A DNA stretch of 64,000 nt from Halomarina salina (GCF_023074835.1 NZ_JALLGW010000001.1:2976001-3040000), one strand, 5' to 3'. Positions 45,309 to 54,266 are shown, numbered from the stretch's first letter. The notes: generated by a model from the sequence alone, not told the origin. Numbers and translations are program-made.

Positions 45309-46289
45309 TCACCGCGTGAGTCGGACGTCGAGGCAGACGTTCTCCTCGTGTGGTGCGTACGACCGGACGACGTGTCGGGTCTCCACCGTGACCGAGTACG
45401 TCGGCTCCGCGGCCGCTCGTATCGCCCGCTCGCCCGGACCGAAGGGCTCCTCGTCGTGCTGGATGTCGTAGTAGTGGAGCACGCAGTCGTCGTCCGCGAG
45501 CGCGACCGCCGTGTCGAGGAACGCGTCGGCGCTGTGCGGGAGGTTCATCACGAGCCGGTCGGCCCAGTCCGTGTACTCGGTCGCCACCTCGCGCACGTCG
45601 CCGGCGATGGCCGTCACCCGGTCGGCCACCCCGTTCCGCTCGGCGTTTTCGCGCAGGAACGCGACGGCAGCCTCGTTGAGGTCCGTCCCGACGCAGGTCG
45701 CGCCACGCGCGGCGAACGGTATCACGAACGGCCCGACGCCCGCGAACATGTCGAACGCCCGCTCGTCGGCGGCGACCTGTTCGGCGACGCGGTGGCGCTC
45801 GGTCGCGAGCCGCGGCGAGAAGTACACCGTGGCGAGGTCGAGTGCGTATTCGAAGCCGTACTCGCGGTGGACCGTCCTGGTGTCGCCCGCGAGGACGTCC
45901 CAGTCCCGGACGCGCAACTCACCTTTCACCTTCGAGGCTCGGTTGACGACGCTCTCGACGGGCAGGTCGCTCTCGACGATGGCGTCGGCGACGGCCCTGG
46001 CCCGGTCGGCGTCGTCCTCGTCGAGGATGGCCACGTCGCCGATGCGCTCGTAGCTCGGCTCCCAGCCGAGGACGTCGGCGGGCATCTGCTGCCCCGCTCG
46101 GGCGGGCACGTCGTGCGCGACGACCTCGTAGCCCTCGGCGGTGGCCGCCTCGCCGTCGCTCACCGGGACGTAGAGCCAGCCGTCTGCGACCGTTATCTCG
46201 TGGTCCTCGTCGACGAGGTCGAGCGCGGCGAGGGCGCTCCGCGTCGTCTCCCCCGACTGCGGACGGACGCGGACGCACGGAACTTCCAT
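45309..46289 (-). CDS. trm5: tRNA (guanine37-N1)-methyltransferase Trm5 family
   Basis: 326 residues. N-terminal domain ends with LPVESVVNRASKVKGELRVRDWDVLAGD, the Trm5-specific linker. The SAM-binding part has ERHRVAEQV, FDMFAGVGPFVIPFA (motif I) and VGTDLNEAAVAFL; motif IV is VMNLPHSADAFL (NLP in place of NPPY), as in archaeal Trm5. It makes m1G37 in tRNA, guarding reading frame. Convergent with amphi-Trp, divergent from dph5. Confidence 0.9.
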   Translation of the reverse strand: MEVPCVRVRPQSGETTRSALAALDLVDEDHEITVADGWLYVPVSDGEAATAEGYEVVAHDVPARAGQQMPADVLGWEPSYERIGDVAILDEDDADRARAVADAIVESDLPVESVVNRASKVKGELRVRDWDVLAGDTRTVHREYGFEYALDLATVYFSPRLATERHRVAEQVAADERAFDMFAGVGPFVIPFAARGATCVGTDLNEAAVAFLRENAERNGVADRVTAIAGDVREVATEYTDWADRLVMNLPHSADAFLDTAVALADDDCVLHYYDIQHDEEPFGPGERAIRAAAEPTYSVTVETRHVVRSYAPHEENVCLDVRLTR

Positions 46290-46409
46290 ACCGCCTCTCG
46301 CGAGCGTGGTGGGCTAAGCCTGACGCTTCGTCGGCCACTACGGGCGACTCCCGGTCGGCTACCGGTGACGAGTCCACGGCGTTAAGCCCCCGCGACGACC
46401 AGCGGACAC

Positions 46410-47240
46410 ATGCTCACCTTCGTCGGACTCGGTCTCTGGGACGAACGCTCGGTCACCGTCGAGGGACGGGAAGCGCTCCGTGCGGCCGACCGCGTCTTCG
46501 CCGAGTTCTACACGTCGCGACTGATGGGAACGTCGCTGGAGGCCGTGGAAGCGTTCCACGACACCGACATCGAGGTCCGGGACCGCGCAGGCGTCGAACA
46601 GGAGCCGGAGCCCATCCTCGACGCCGCCGAAGCGTCGGACGTGGCGTTCCTCACCGCCGGCGACACGATGATATCGACGACGCACGTCGACCTGCGGATG
46701 CGCGCCGAGGAGCGAGGCATCGAGACGCGCGTCATTCACGGAACGACCGCCGAAGCCGCCGCCTCGTCGCTGACCGGCCTGCAGAACTACCGGTTCGGAA
46801 AGGCGACGACGCTCCCGTTCCCGTACGTCCACGGCGGCGACGGCGTGCCGGGCAGCGTGCTCGACACCATCGCCGACAACCGCGAGCGCGGCCTGCACAC
46901 GCTCGTCTTCCTCGACATCAAGGTCGAGGGGAGTTCGACCGACCAGCGCAACGCGGAGCGTACGACGGACGACCGCGAGCGCGAGGCGTTCATGAGCGCG
47001 GACTACGCCGCCGACCTGCTGTCCGAAGACCTGCCGGAGACGCTCGCGGTCGCCGTCTGTCGGGCGGGCAGTCCCGACCCACTCGTCGTCGCCGACAGCC
47101 TGCAGTCGCTCGCGGAGCGGTCGTTCGGCGACCCGCTGCACCTACTCGTCGTGCCGGGGGACCTGCACCTGCTGGAGGCGGACGCGCTCCGGGAACTCGC
47201 GGGCGCACCTGCTGCGCTGGTCGACGAACGAACGGTCTGA
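46410..47240 (+). CDS. dph5: Diphthine synthase (Dph5/DphB)
   Basis: 276 residues. MLTFVGLGLWDERSVTVEGREAL, FLTAGDTMISTTHVDLRMRA and VIHGTTAEAAASSLTGLQNYRFGKATTLPFP are the SAM-binding and catalytic regions of diphthine synthase. It trimethylates the modified His of elongation factor 2. A TATA (GCGTTAAGC, about 46379-46387) gives a leaderless transcript. Convergent with artA. Confidence 0.93.
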   Translation: MLTFVGLGLWDERSVTVEGREALRAADRVFAEFYTSRLMGTSLEAVEAFHDTDIEVRDRAGVEQEPEPILDAAEASDVAFLTAGDTMISTTHVDLRMRAEERGIETRVIHGTTAEAAASSLTGLQNYRFGKATTLPFPYVHGGDGVPGSVLDTIADNRERGLHTLVFLDIKVEGSSTDQRNAERTTDDREREAFMSADYAADLLSEDLPETLAVAVCRAGSPDPLVVADSLQSLAERSFGDPLHLLVVPGDLHLLEADALRELAGAPAALVDERTV

Positions 47241-47273
47241 GCCAGCGGATGGTACGGAGGAGAGGATAGGAAG

Positions 47274-47278
47274 AAAAA
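47274..47278 (-). terminator. Probable transcription terminator after artA (and dph5)
   Basis: A five-A run on the plus strand (47274-47278) is a T-run for minus-strand transcription. It lies about 40 bases beyond the artA stop, in the convergent gap with dph5. Archaeal terminators are often plain U-tracts, but length is marginal. Confidence 0.35.
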
Positions 47279-47315
47279 GGGAGGGAGGAAGCCGAGCGAG
47301 GACCGAGCAGCGCCG

Positions 47316-48302
47316 TCAGTCCATCGGGCGGTCCGTGGTCTGGGTGGTCGGGCGGTCGGTGGCGCTCTCCGCGCCGAGCGCCCCCGCGAGGTCGTACTCC
47401 TTGCCCGTCAGCATGAACAGCGCGTCGTCGAGGATGACGCCGACCTCGGGGAGTTCGCGGACGACGAACCACGTGATGGCGACGAGCGCGATGACCGACA
47501 CGAACTGCGCGAGCAGTCGGTCGGCGACGTAGTACGACACCATGTACGGGTCGTCCGTGCCGAACAGATCCATCACGACGTCGGGGAACACCTGGAGGTG
47601 ACTCTGCCCGAACGAGAGCGCGATGAACACGTTCCGGACGAGATTGAGCACGTAGATGACCGGGAGGCTCACCGCCAGCGCGCGCAGTTTCCGGCCGAGC
47701 GGCGCGCGAACGGCGAGGATCGGCCCGGCGAAGATGGCCATGCTGCCGAGGCCGGTACAGGCGATGAGGATGGTGTAGGTGATGCGGTGGTCGCCCTGGT
47801 AGAACTCGAAGGTGTTGCGGTAGTCCGGACGCGGCGGGTTCGCCTCGGCACCGCTGACGACGGTGAAGTCCCCCGGCGCGGTCTGCCCAAGGAGGCTCAT
47901 CCCGAACTCGGTGTGGCGAGTCACCGTCTCGATGAGGAACTGCCGGGCGGGGTCGATGGTCTGGACGGGGAAGAAGACGAGCCCCATCACGCCGACGGCC
48001 CGCGAGAGCACCATCAGCGACTCGCGGCCCTGCGCGAGGAGGTAGCCGGCGTACAGACACGCCGGGACGGCCACCACGACGAGGATGCCCTCGACGATGC
48101 TCTTCTGCGCGAACGCGAAGTGGTGGACGAGCGTGAGCCAGAACAGCGCGAACAGCCCCCAGCCGAGGACGGCCAGCGGTCGCGCCTCCCGCCGGTCGGC
48201 GACGTCGAGGACGGCCGCCGCGAGGAACGTCCCGACGACGAGCCACGCCAGCGGGTCCGCGAAGCGGTGTGCCCACGCCAGTACGTCCAGCACACCAGTC
48301 AT
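47316..48302 (-). CDS. artA: Archaeosortase A
   Basis: 328 residues with about eight membrane helices. The catalytic triad of ArtA is present at matching spacing: Cys182 (LIACTGLGSM), Arg223 (VLNLVRNVF) and Arg262 (VADRLLAQF). This spacing equals that published for Haloferax volcanii ArtA (Cys173, Arg214, Arg253). It cleaves PGF-CTERM proteins and joins them to membrane lipid. The next gene upstream on the same strand is an S-layer glycoprotein with such a signal; BtuF at 3166-4356 is another candidate substrate. Confidence 0.93.
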   Translation of the reverse strand: MTGVLDVLAWAHRFADPLAWLVVGTFLAAAVLDVADRREARPLAVLGWGLFALFWLTLVHHFAFAQKSIVEGILVVVAVPACLYAGYLLAQGRESLMVLSRAVGVMGLVFFPVQTIDPARQFLIETVTRHTEFGMSLLGQTAPGDFTVVSGAEANPPRPDYRNTFEFYQGDHRITYTILIACTGLGSMAIFAGPILAVRAPLGRKLRALAVSLPVIYVLNLVRNVFIALSFGQSHLQVFPDVVMDLFGTDDPYMVSYYVADRLLAQFVSVIALVAITWFVVRELPEVGVILDDALFMLTGKEYDLAGALGAESATDRPTTQTTDRPMD

Positions 48303-48479
48303 ACCACGAGCGTAGGTTGAGACGTGTATAGGTCTTGTCGTTGGACAGTCCCGCCGGAGTACGGCGGTCTGCTACTGATGTATCGGAGTCCGGCGAGCGC
48401 GAGCGCCGTCGCTCGTCGGGTGTAGCGTTCGAAAGAAAGGTATCGCGGGTGACCGGAGCGAGGTCCGGTTGTTCAGCCG

Positions 48480-50774
48480 TTAGTTGTCGCGGCGCACTGC
48501 GAGCAGTGCGGCAGCGACGAGTGCGACGAGTGCGACGATGACACCGAAGCCGGGACCGTCACCGTCGGAGTTCGTTCCTTCGGTGGTGGCCGTGGCGGTG
48601 TCGCCGGGACCTTCAGTCGTGCTGTCGGTCGGCTCGTCAGTCGTCATCGTGCCGCCGTCGGTCGTCGTCGGCGCGTCGGTCGTCATCGTACCGTTGCCGG
48701 TCGTCGTGTTGTTACCGGTGGTACCGTTAGCGACCGTGTACTCGGCGGAGTCGACGACTGCCGAGCCACCGGACGTGTACGGACCGTCCTCGGAGCCTTC
48801 CGAGGTGACGAAGTCGTACTGCTCGTTACCGTTGGAGTCCATGTGCGGCATCGCGATGACCGTACCGGACTCGTTGAGCGGCGAGTCGAGCGTGACTTCG
48901 ACGTCCGACTGCTCACCGGACTCGAGGTACTCGGACGTGCCGAGGACCGAGCCGATGGCGTCGCCTTCCTCAGTCAGCGAACTGTCGTGGATGGTGACGA
49001 AGCCACCCTCGGAGAGGGTGACACTGTCGACCGTAACGGTCGAGCCGTCGCCTTCCTGGTCGCTGATGGAAACCTCAGCCGTCTGGGCTGGGTTGATGAC
49101 ACCGTTGGCGCTGTCAGAGGCACTGAAGATGCCCTGCGCGTCAGCCTCGACGGTGAAAGTCGTGTTCTCGCTGTAGTCCGAGAAGTCGAACGAGGAGCTG
49201 AACGTACCATCGTCCTGGACCTCAGCAGTGTCGTCGAGGAGGAACGGGCTGTCGCCAGTGGAGCGAACGACCACGCGGACCTGTGCGCCAGGCGCGTACT
49301 CGGTCTCACCGGAGACGGTCTGGTTGTCCTCTGCGCGGACAACGACCATGTCCTCATCGTTGACTTCCTCGGTGTCGAGGGAGAGCGTCTCCTCGACGAC
49401 CGAGAACGTAGCGCTCATCGTCTCGTCTTCGTCGACGAGGCCGCTCGATTCGTCGAACTGGAGCGTGACGTTGTACTCGCCACCGACCTCTGCGTTGTCG
49501 AGGTCGCTGGTGTCAACGAGGATATAGTAGACGCCGTCCTCGGAGACGACTTCGGCCGAGCTCAGGTCAAGTTCCTCAGCTTCAGCGTTCGGGCCTGGGT
49601 CGACCTCTGTGGCCGTCAGGCTCGCACTGTCGCTGCTGACGAGGTTGAGAAGACCGCCCTCAGCCTCGATTGCGCCTTCGAGACCCGAGGCCTCGAGACG
49701 GTGAACGACGACGTCGCCCACGACAACGCTGTCACGGTCGACCGACGCGTTCTCAACTTCGCTCACTTCGGAGTACTCCTGCGTACCCGTAGCGACCGAG
49801 ATGTCGAAGGAAGTCGACGAGCGCTCGTTGATGACGAGCGTACCGACGTCCTGCTCCCCCTCACTATCGGCGAGGGTCATCTCGTAGTCAGTAGCGTCGA
49901 GAAGGCCGTCATTGCCAGTCGTGTTGTTCGCGTTCGCAACGGAACCCTCCTCTGCGGTGAGGTTACCGTTGTAGGTGTTGAACATGACGACGGCCTGCCC
50001 ATCAGAGTTAGGGGAGACCTCGGCCGTCTTGACGTAGTTCACTTCCTCACTACCGATGGTGAGGTTGACGGGGCCTTCCGCGCCGTTCTCGAAGTCGACC
50101 ACGATCTCTGCGATGTCGCCGCGGTCGGTCTCGAAGACAGACTGGTTGAAGTTGACGTCAGGCTCCTCGAACTCGCCGACGTCGACCGACACGTTTGCGC
50201 TAGCGTCCGTGTCAGCAACCTCGAAGTCGATGTCGTAGGAACCAGCGTCGACATCGCCCTCAGTGATGGTGAACTCGCGCGAGTTGCCGTCGACTTCGAT
50301 GTTCTCGTAGTCGTCGACACCGAGCAGCGTCTCAATCTCCGAGTTGCTGAGTTCGTCGGAACTCGCAGAGACGTTGAAGTCAGCGCGGTTCGAGTCGAGG
50401 GTAAGCGTTCCGTCCTCGAATTCAGCGCTCAGCGTCTGCTCGCCGAGGTAGAACGAGATGTCCGTTGTGTCGTTACCGGTGCCCTGCAGCGTGTAGCTGC
50501 CGGCTTCCATGTTACCGGTGCGAATCTCGATCTCACCGTCGCTGCCTGCGTCGTACTCCCCAACGGGGGTTTCGCCGTCAAGCAGCACGTAGGTTACATC
50601 TGCGTCACCACTATACGTCAGCGTCTGACCCTGAACGTAGAAACCATTGTTCGTGATTTCTTCAGAGTCCTGAGCCGCAGCACCGCCCGTCAGCGCGATG
50701 GACCCGGCGAAGACCGAGAAGACCACCAGCGCAGCGAGGAAGAGGCTGCGAACCTTGGAATTGTTTCCTGTCAT
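48480..50774 (-). CDS. csg: S-layer (major cell-surface) glycoprotein with PGF-CTERM
   Basis: 764 residues from ATG 50774 (MTGNNSKVR). Signal peptide to about Ala34 (GGAAAQD cleavage region), of the haloarchaeal surface-glycoprotein type. Long acidic beta-rich body with numerous Asn-X-Ser/Thr sites for N-glycosylation. A Thr/Gly-rich stretch (about 675-735), suited to O-glycosylation, leads to PGF at 741-743, a hydrophobic helix and Arg-Arg at the end. It forms the outer protein lattice and is anchored by ArtA, whose gene is next downstream. Leader about 95 bases from a strong TATA box. Confidence 0.92.
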   Translation of the reverse strand: MTGNNSKVRSLFLAALVVFSVFAGSIALTGGAAAQDSEEITNNGFYVQGQTLTYSGDADVTYVLLDGETPVGEYDAGSDGEIEIRTGNMEAGSYTLQGTGNDTTDISFYLGEQTLSAEFEDGTLTLDSNRADFNVSASSDELSNSEIETLLGVDDYENIEVDGNSREFTITEGDVDAGSYDIDFEVADTDASANVSVDVGEFEEPDVNFNQSVFETDRGDIAEIVVDFENGAEGPVNLTIGSEEVNYVKTAEVSPNSDGQAVVMFNTYNGNLTAEEGSVANANNTTGNDGLLDATDYEMTLADSEGEQDVGTLVINERSSTSFDISVATGTQEYSEVSEVENASVDRDSVVVGDVVVHRLEASGLEGAIEAEGGLLNLVSSDSASLTATEVDPGPNAEAEELDLSSAEVVSEDGVYYILVDTSDLDNAEVGGEYNVTLQFDESSGLVDEDETMSATFSVVEETLSLDTEEVNDEDMVVVRAEDNQTVSGETEYAPGAQVRVVVRSTGDSPFLLDDTAEVQDDGTFSSSFDFSDYSENTTFTVEADAQGIFSASDSANGVINPAQTAEVSISDQEGDGSTVTVDSVTLSEGGFVTIHDSSLTEEGDAIGSVLGTSEYLESGEQSDVEVTLDSPLNESGTVIAMPHMDSNGNEQYDFVTSEGSEDGPYTSGGSAVVDSAEYTVANGTTGNNTTTGNGTMTTDAPTTTDGGTMTTDEPTDSTTEGPGDTATATTEGTNSDGDGPGFGVIVALVALVAAALLAVRRDN

Positions 50775-50892
50775 GTTTATCGTACCTGTCGGGTCTAGCA
50801 CTGTTCCCAACCGATGACCAAGTGGCCACCGCACAGGTTGGTACTTTGTACTGTCACCATGGGTAGGGGTACAGGCAGAACCTAAGCCCAGT

Positions 50893-50900
50893 GTTATAAA
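50893..50900 (-). promoter_or_regulatory. TATA box of the S-layer gene
   Basis: Minus-strand TTTATAAC at 50893-50900, preceded by a purine-rich GAAAGCA (B-recognition-like). Transcription would begin near 50870, giving a leader of about 95 bases before the ATG at 50774, similar in size to leaders of other haloarchaeal S-layer genes. Confidence 0.6.
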
Positions 50901-50914
50901 TGCTTTCTGGTGGC

Positions 50915-50997
50915 GTCAGACGCGTGTTAACCTCTCTCAGCGCCGGAACCGGGGGTTATGAGCTTTGTGTCAATGTCGGCCACCTGTCTGACGCGTG
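50915..50997. repeat. Imperfect direct repeat upstream of the S-layer promoter
   Basis: GTCAGACGCGTG (50915-50926) and GTCTGACGCGTG (50986-50997) differ at one base and are 71 bases apart, the nearer one 15 bases upstream of the TATA box. Could be activator sites; could also be chance. Confidence 0.35.
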
Positions 50998-51093
50998 ACC
51001 CGAGAACGCCCTGAAACAACCGTATAGCGGCCTGAATAATGGTTCGCCATCTACTCCTCATCTCCGGATAGTCATCCACAAGTGAGCGTTACG

Positions 51094-51116
51094 AGTTACT
51101 CATCAGACGAGTAACT
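51094..51116. promoter_or_regulatory. Inverted repeat upstream of the S-layer gene
   Basis: AGTTACTC (51094-51101) and GAGTAACT (51109-51116) are perfect 8-base arms around a seven-base centre. It lies between the minus-strand S-layer promoter and a plus-strand TATA box. It may be an operator or a hairpin. Confidence 0.5.
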
Positions 51117-51147
51117 ATCGCCGGATCTACCGCTGGAAGGAGACGAG

Positions 51148-51386
51148 TTTAAATACCACCCCACATCGCAAGAGGGCCGCGCGTTCGCGCGCGCCCCGTC
51201 CCACGGTTCGGTGGTCGACCAGTCCCGGCGGCGGAAGGAGGGAGTGCCGGGGGCACCGCTGTCGAACGGTGAGAGCGGCCGTGGAATCGCAGAGCAGATG
51301 CGCGGCGGCCGGTCGGTAGAGCGAGTCGGCAGTCCGTGTGGTCGAGCGGCAGTACGAGGAGCGAGCCGACGATGCCCAATGAGCCG
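51148..51386 (+). ncRNA. Candidate non-coding RNA with its own TATA box
   Basis: A strong plus-strand TATA (TTTAAATA, 51148-51155) has no gene downstream: the next coding sequence (51387 on) is on the minus strand. About 20 bases further is a hairpin with a TTCG tetraloop (arms about 51174-51183 and 51188-51197, one mismatch) and then CCCGGC/GCCGGG (51224-51229 with 51246-51251) and other hairpins. No tRNA, SRP or RNase P signature matched. I infer a transcript of about 200 bases; sequence class unknown. Confidence 0.4.
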
Positions 51387-52148
51387 TCAGCGCGTGACGA
51401 CTTCGACCTCGTGGCCGTCGTTGGTCTTGGTGAACGCGTAGTTGTGGTCACAGGACTCCGGATCGCGGTAGCCCTCGGCCTCGCGTTCCATCAGCGTCTC
51501 CCAGGCGTCGTCGAGGTCGTCACACCGCACGGCGACGTGGCCCCACGCGTCGCCCATCTCGTAGGAGCGCCCGTCGTAGTTGTACGTCAACTCGACGCTC
51601 ATCGCCTCCTCGGCGGCCTCCTTCGGCTTCGCGAAGTAGTTCGCGAACGTGTCCGACTCCCAGCGACCCGTCTGTTCGTACTCCAGTTTCCGGGCGTACC
51701 AGCCGAGGGTCGCGTCGGCGTCCTCGACGCGCATCATCGTGTGGTCGAGGCTCCACTTCGCGCCGTGGTCGCGCTTCACGAGTTCTATCTCGTGGCCGTC
51801 GGGGTCCTTCACGAACGCGTACCGGTTGTCGCAGGACTCCGGGTCGCGGTAGTCCTCGACGCCCGCGTCCATCAGTTCGTCGTACGACGACTGCAGTTCG
51901 TCCTCGGGGACGCGGACGGCGATGTGGCCCCACGCGTCGCCCATCTCGTAGGAGCGACCGTCGTGGTTGTACGTGAGTTCGAGCAGCGCACCTTCGTCGT
52001 GCATCTCCTCGGGGCCGAGGAAGACGTTCGTGAACGTGTCGGCCTCCCAGCGACCCTTCTCCTCGTAGTCGATGGCTCCCGTGTAGAACTCCAGTGCGGC
52101 GTCGAGGTCTTCGACGCGCATCATCGTGTGGTCGAGAATGGCGTTCAC
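51387..52148 (-). CDS. VOC-superfamily protein, tandem domain (glyoxalase-like)
   Basis: 253 residues from a GTG at 52148. Two halves of about 125 residues are clear repeats: each begins LDHTMMRVED, has a GRW-DTF-N segment, ELTYN-DGRSYEMGDAWGH-AVR and a YRDPESCD-YAF-DGHE-E-V end. His, Glu positions in DHTMMRV, ELTYN, GHIAV and HEIELV match the metal ligands of glyoxalase I-like VOC proteins. Lactoylglutathione lyase activity is only one possibility because archaea use other thiols. Same strand as the TIGR04206 gene but 116 bp from it. Confidence 0.88.
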   Translation of the reverse strand: MNAILDHTMMRVEDLDAALEFYTGAIDYEEKGRWEADTFTNVFLGPEEMHDEGALLELTYNHDGRSYEMGDAWGHIAVRVPEDELQSSYDELMDAGVEDYRDPESCDNRYAFVKDPDGHEIELVKRDHGAKWSLDHTMMRVEDADATLGWYARKLEYEQTGRWESDTFANYFAKPKEAAEEAMSVELTYNYDGRSYEMGDAWGHVAVRCDDLDDAWETLMEREAEGYRDPESCDHNYAFTKTNDGHEVEVVTR

Positions 52149-52264
52149 GACGAGAGCCACTCGCGGCCGAGCGATAAACGTTGGTGCGAAGGAGTCGCTG
52201 CCCACCCTGCCACCACGAGACGACGCGACGAATCCCCCCGCTCCGCCAGCGCCGATGGGGAACC

Positions 52265-52828
52265 TCACTCGGTCCGCTCGTCGACCCACTCGATTACGGC
52301 GGGCCAGTAGAGCCACCACGCGGCGATGAGCAACAGGACGCTCCCGAACGGGACGGCGAGCGTCCCCGGTCGCCGCGAGAACGCGTAGGCGAGCGGGAAC
52401 TGGTTCAGCGCGGCGAGCACCAGCAGCCCCCCGGTCAGTCGCCGGTCGTCCCACCCGGCGACCCCTGCGAGCGCGCTCGCCACCGCGCCGACGTAGATGC
52501 CCGCACCGACCAGCCACGACTCGATGGCGGCCGACCGACCGTATACGGACAGCCGGAGGTAGTCGGGGAGCGTGACCAGCGTCCACGGGTCGTCGTTGAG
52601 CAGCCCGAACGGGAACACGAACGTCAGGTCGACACCGGCGACGACGGTCCACGGGACCACCCCGAGTCCCAGTACGACGAGTAAGCGACCGAGCGCACGG
52701 CCGCGGTCGCTCGCGCGTGCGCGCGACGAGACCGCGCCCCGGTTCCGACTGGTCGGGGAGCGACTCCGGGCCGTCTCCTCGTCGGTAGAGTCGCCCGCGG
52801 AGGCGGCGTCCGACGACCCGTCGGACAC
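52265..52828 (-). CDS. TIGR04206-type membrane protein
   Basis: 187 residues. A Ser/Arg/Asp-rich tail (1-45), then about five hydrophobic segments: LGRLLVVLGLGVVPWTVVAG, WLVGAGIYVGAVASALAGVA, GGLLVLAALNQFPLAYAF, GTLAVPFGSVLLLIAAWWLYW. I associate the pattern with the TIGR04206 family of haloarchaea. Function unknown. It begins two bases before the DRG gene stop region (stop 52830), so co-transcription with the GTPase is likely. Confidence 0.75.
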   Translation of the reverse strand: MSDGSSDAASAGDSTDEETARSRSPTSRNRGAVSSRARASDRGRALGRLLVVLGLGVVPWTVVAGVDLTFVFPFGLLNDDPWTLVTLPDYLRLSVYGRSAAIESWLVGAGIYVGAVASALAGVAGWDDRRLTGGLLVLAALNQFPLAYAFSRRPGTLAVPFGSVLLLIAAWWLYWPAVIEWVDERTE

Positions 52829-52829
52829 G

Positions 52830-53942
52830 CTATCGCCGCATGATGAGGCGCAGGACGTCCTCGTCCTGGAGTTCGTGGTCGAGACCCACCTGCTGTTCGT
52901 CGTGTTTCGCGCTCGGTCCCGACACGCGGGCGAACCGGAAGCGCTGGCGGAAGTCGCTCCCGAGTTTGTCCAGCACGTCGTCGATGCTGTTCTTCCCGCG
53001 ACGCACGACCAGCGGTTCCTCGCGGTCGACGCCGCGCCCCGGCTTGTCCATGTAGATGCGGATGAGGCCGAGCGCCTCCCAGATGGACTCCTTCAGCGAG
53101 TCGAGGCCCTTGCCCTCCTCGGCGCTGATGAAGACGGCCTCCTCGGGGTCGATGTCGCGCTCTCGGAGGTCCTCGTTGACCGTCTCCAGGTAGTCCGGTT
53201 CGATGAGGTCGGCCTTGTTGACCGAGACGATGGAGGGGAGGTAGACGCGGTTGTCCATCAGCGCGTCGACGAGCAGGTCGATGGTCATCTGCTCGCGTAC
53301 CGTCACGTCGGCGTTGATGTAGTCGTACTCGCGGAGGACGCCCTTGATGGTCTCCTCGTCGAGGCCGACGTCGCCACCGGTGGTGAGTTTGATACCGCCC
53401 TTGTGTTTCTTCGTGACGCTGATGCTCGGCGGGGTGGAGTCGAGGCGGATCTTGTTGTAGTACAGCTCCTCGCGGAGGCGGTCGTACTGCTCGATCTCGA
53501 ACACCGAGAGGACGAACAGTACGAGGTCGGCGGTCCGCACGACCGACAGCACCTCGCGGCCACCACCGCGCCCTTCGGCCGCACCCTCGATGAGCCCCGG
53601 CACGTCCATCAACTGGATGTTCGCACCGCGGTACTGCAACATCCCCGGGTTCACGTTCAGCGTCGTGAACTCGTAGGACCCCACCTCGCTTTCGGCGTTG
53701 GTCAGCGCGTTCAGAAGGGTGGACTTCCCCACGGAGGGGAAGCCGACGAGGGCGACGGTGGCGTCGCCGGTCTTCTCGACCGCGTAGCCCTGGCCACCGC
53801 CAGCCGAGGACTGGTTCTCCAGTTTCTCCTTCTTCTGTGCGAGTTTCGACTTCAGCCGACCGATGTGTGCCTCGGTGGACTTGTTGTACGGAGTGTTGGC
53901 TATCTCCTCCTCGATGGCCTCGATCTCCTCCTCAAGTCCCAT
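52830..53942 (-). CDS. DRG-type GTP-binding protein (Obg/DRG with TGS domain)
   Basis: 370 residues from ATG 53942; the upstream ATG (53960) is rejected because the TATA (GTTTTTCC, about 53969-53977, minus) places transcription start at about 53945. A coiled N-terminal helix (1-48) carries NTPYNKSTEAHIGRLKSKLA. G1 GFPSVGKST (67-75), G3 DVPG (113-116), G4 NKAD (242-245) and a C-terminal TGS domain (about 295-368) are complete. DRG proteins are linked to translation in archaea and eukaryotes. Cytosolic. Confidence 0.92.
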   Translation of the reverse strand: MGLEEEIEAIEEEIANTPYNKSTEAHIGRLKSKLAQKKEKLENQSSAGGGQGYAVEKTGDATVALVGFPSVGKSTLLNALTNAESEVGSYEFTTLNVNPGMLQYRGANIQLMDVPGLIEGAAEGRGGGREVLSVVRTADLVLFVLSVFEIEQYDRLREELYYNKIRLDSTPPSISVTKKHKGGIKLTTGGDVGLDEETIKGVLREYDYINADVTVREQMTIDLLVDALMDNRVYLPSIVSVNKADLIEPDYLETVNEDLRERDIDPEEAVFISAEEGKGLDSLKESIWEALGLIRIYMDKPGRGVDREEPLVVRRGKNSIDDVLDKLGSDFRQRFRFARVSGPSAKHDEQQVGLDHELQDEDVLRLIMRR

Positions 53943-53996
53943 TGCTCTACTCTCCGCCATCCTGCAGGAAAAACGTGTCCTTGTCGGTTGGTTCGA

Positions 53997-54266
53997 CTAG
54001 GTCCCCATATCTATCCCAACCTCACTGTCGCCACGTTGTTCGGCCAATGTTCCCCAAGAGCTGAAGATGAAAAGCCAACACAACACCACACCGTGCACTA
54101 ACCAGTATAGTGTAATCACTGCAATACACCAAGGCATTCCCTCGACGGGATATCCCAACGATTTGAACAGAAAAATCCGATGGCTGCACTCAATCTCCAC
54201 ATATCCACCGAATCCCCGATAGAAGACCTCACAAGGGGAACTGTGCATTTCTCCGGAGCTCACCAT
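53997..54266 (-). CDS. Possible small membrane protein
   Basis: 89 codons from ATG 54266. One long hydrophobic segment CIAVITLYWLVHGVVLCWLFIF (about 47-68) then an acidic end. Codon use is AT-richer than in the flanks, and no family is known to me. Could be a real transferred gene or chance in low-GC DNA; a later Met just before the hydrophobic segment is another start option. Confidence 0.25.
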   Translation of the reverse strand: MVSSGEMHSSPCEVFYRGFGGYVEIECSHRIFLFKSLGYPVEGMPWCIAVITLYWLVHGVVLCWLFIFSSWGTLAEQRGDSEVGIDMGT

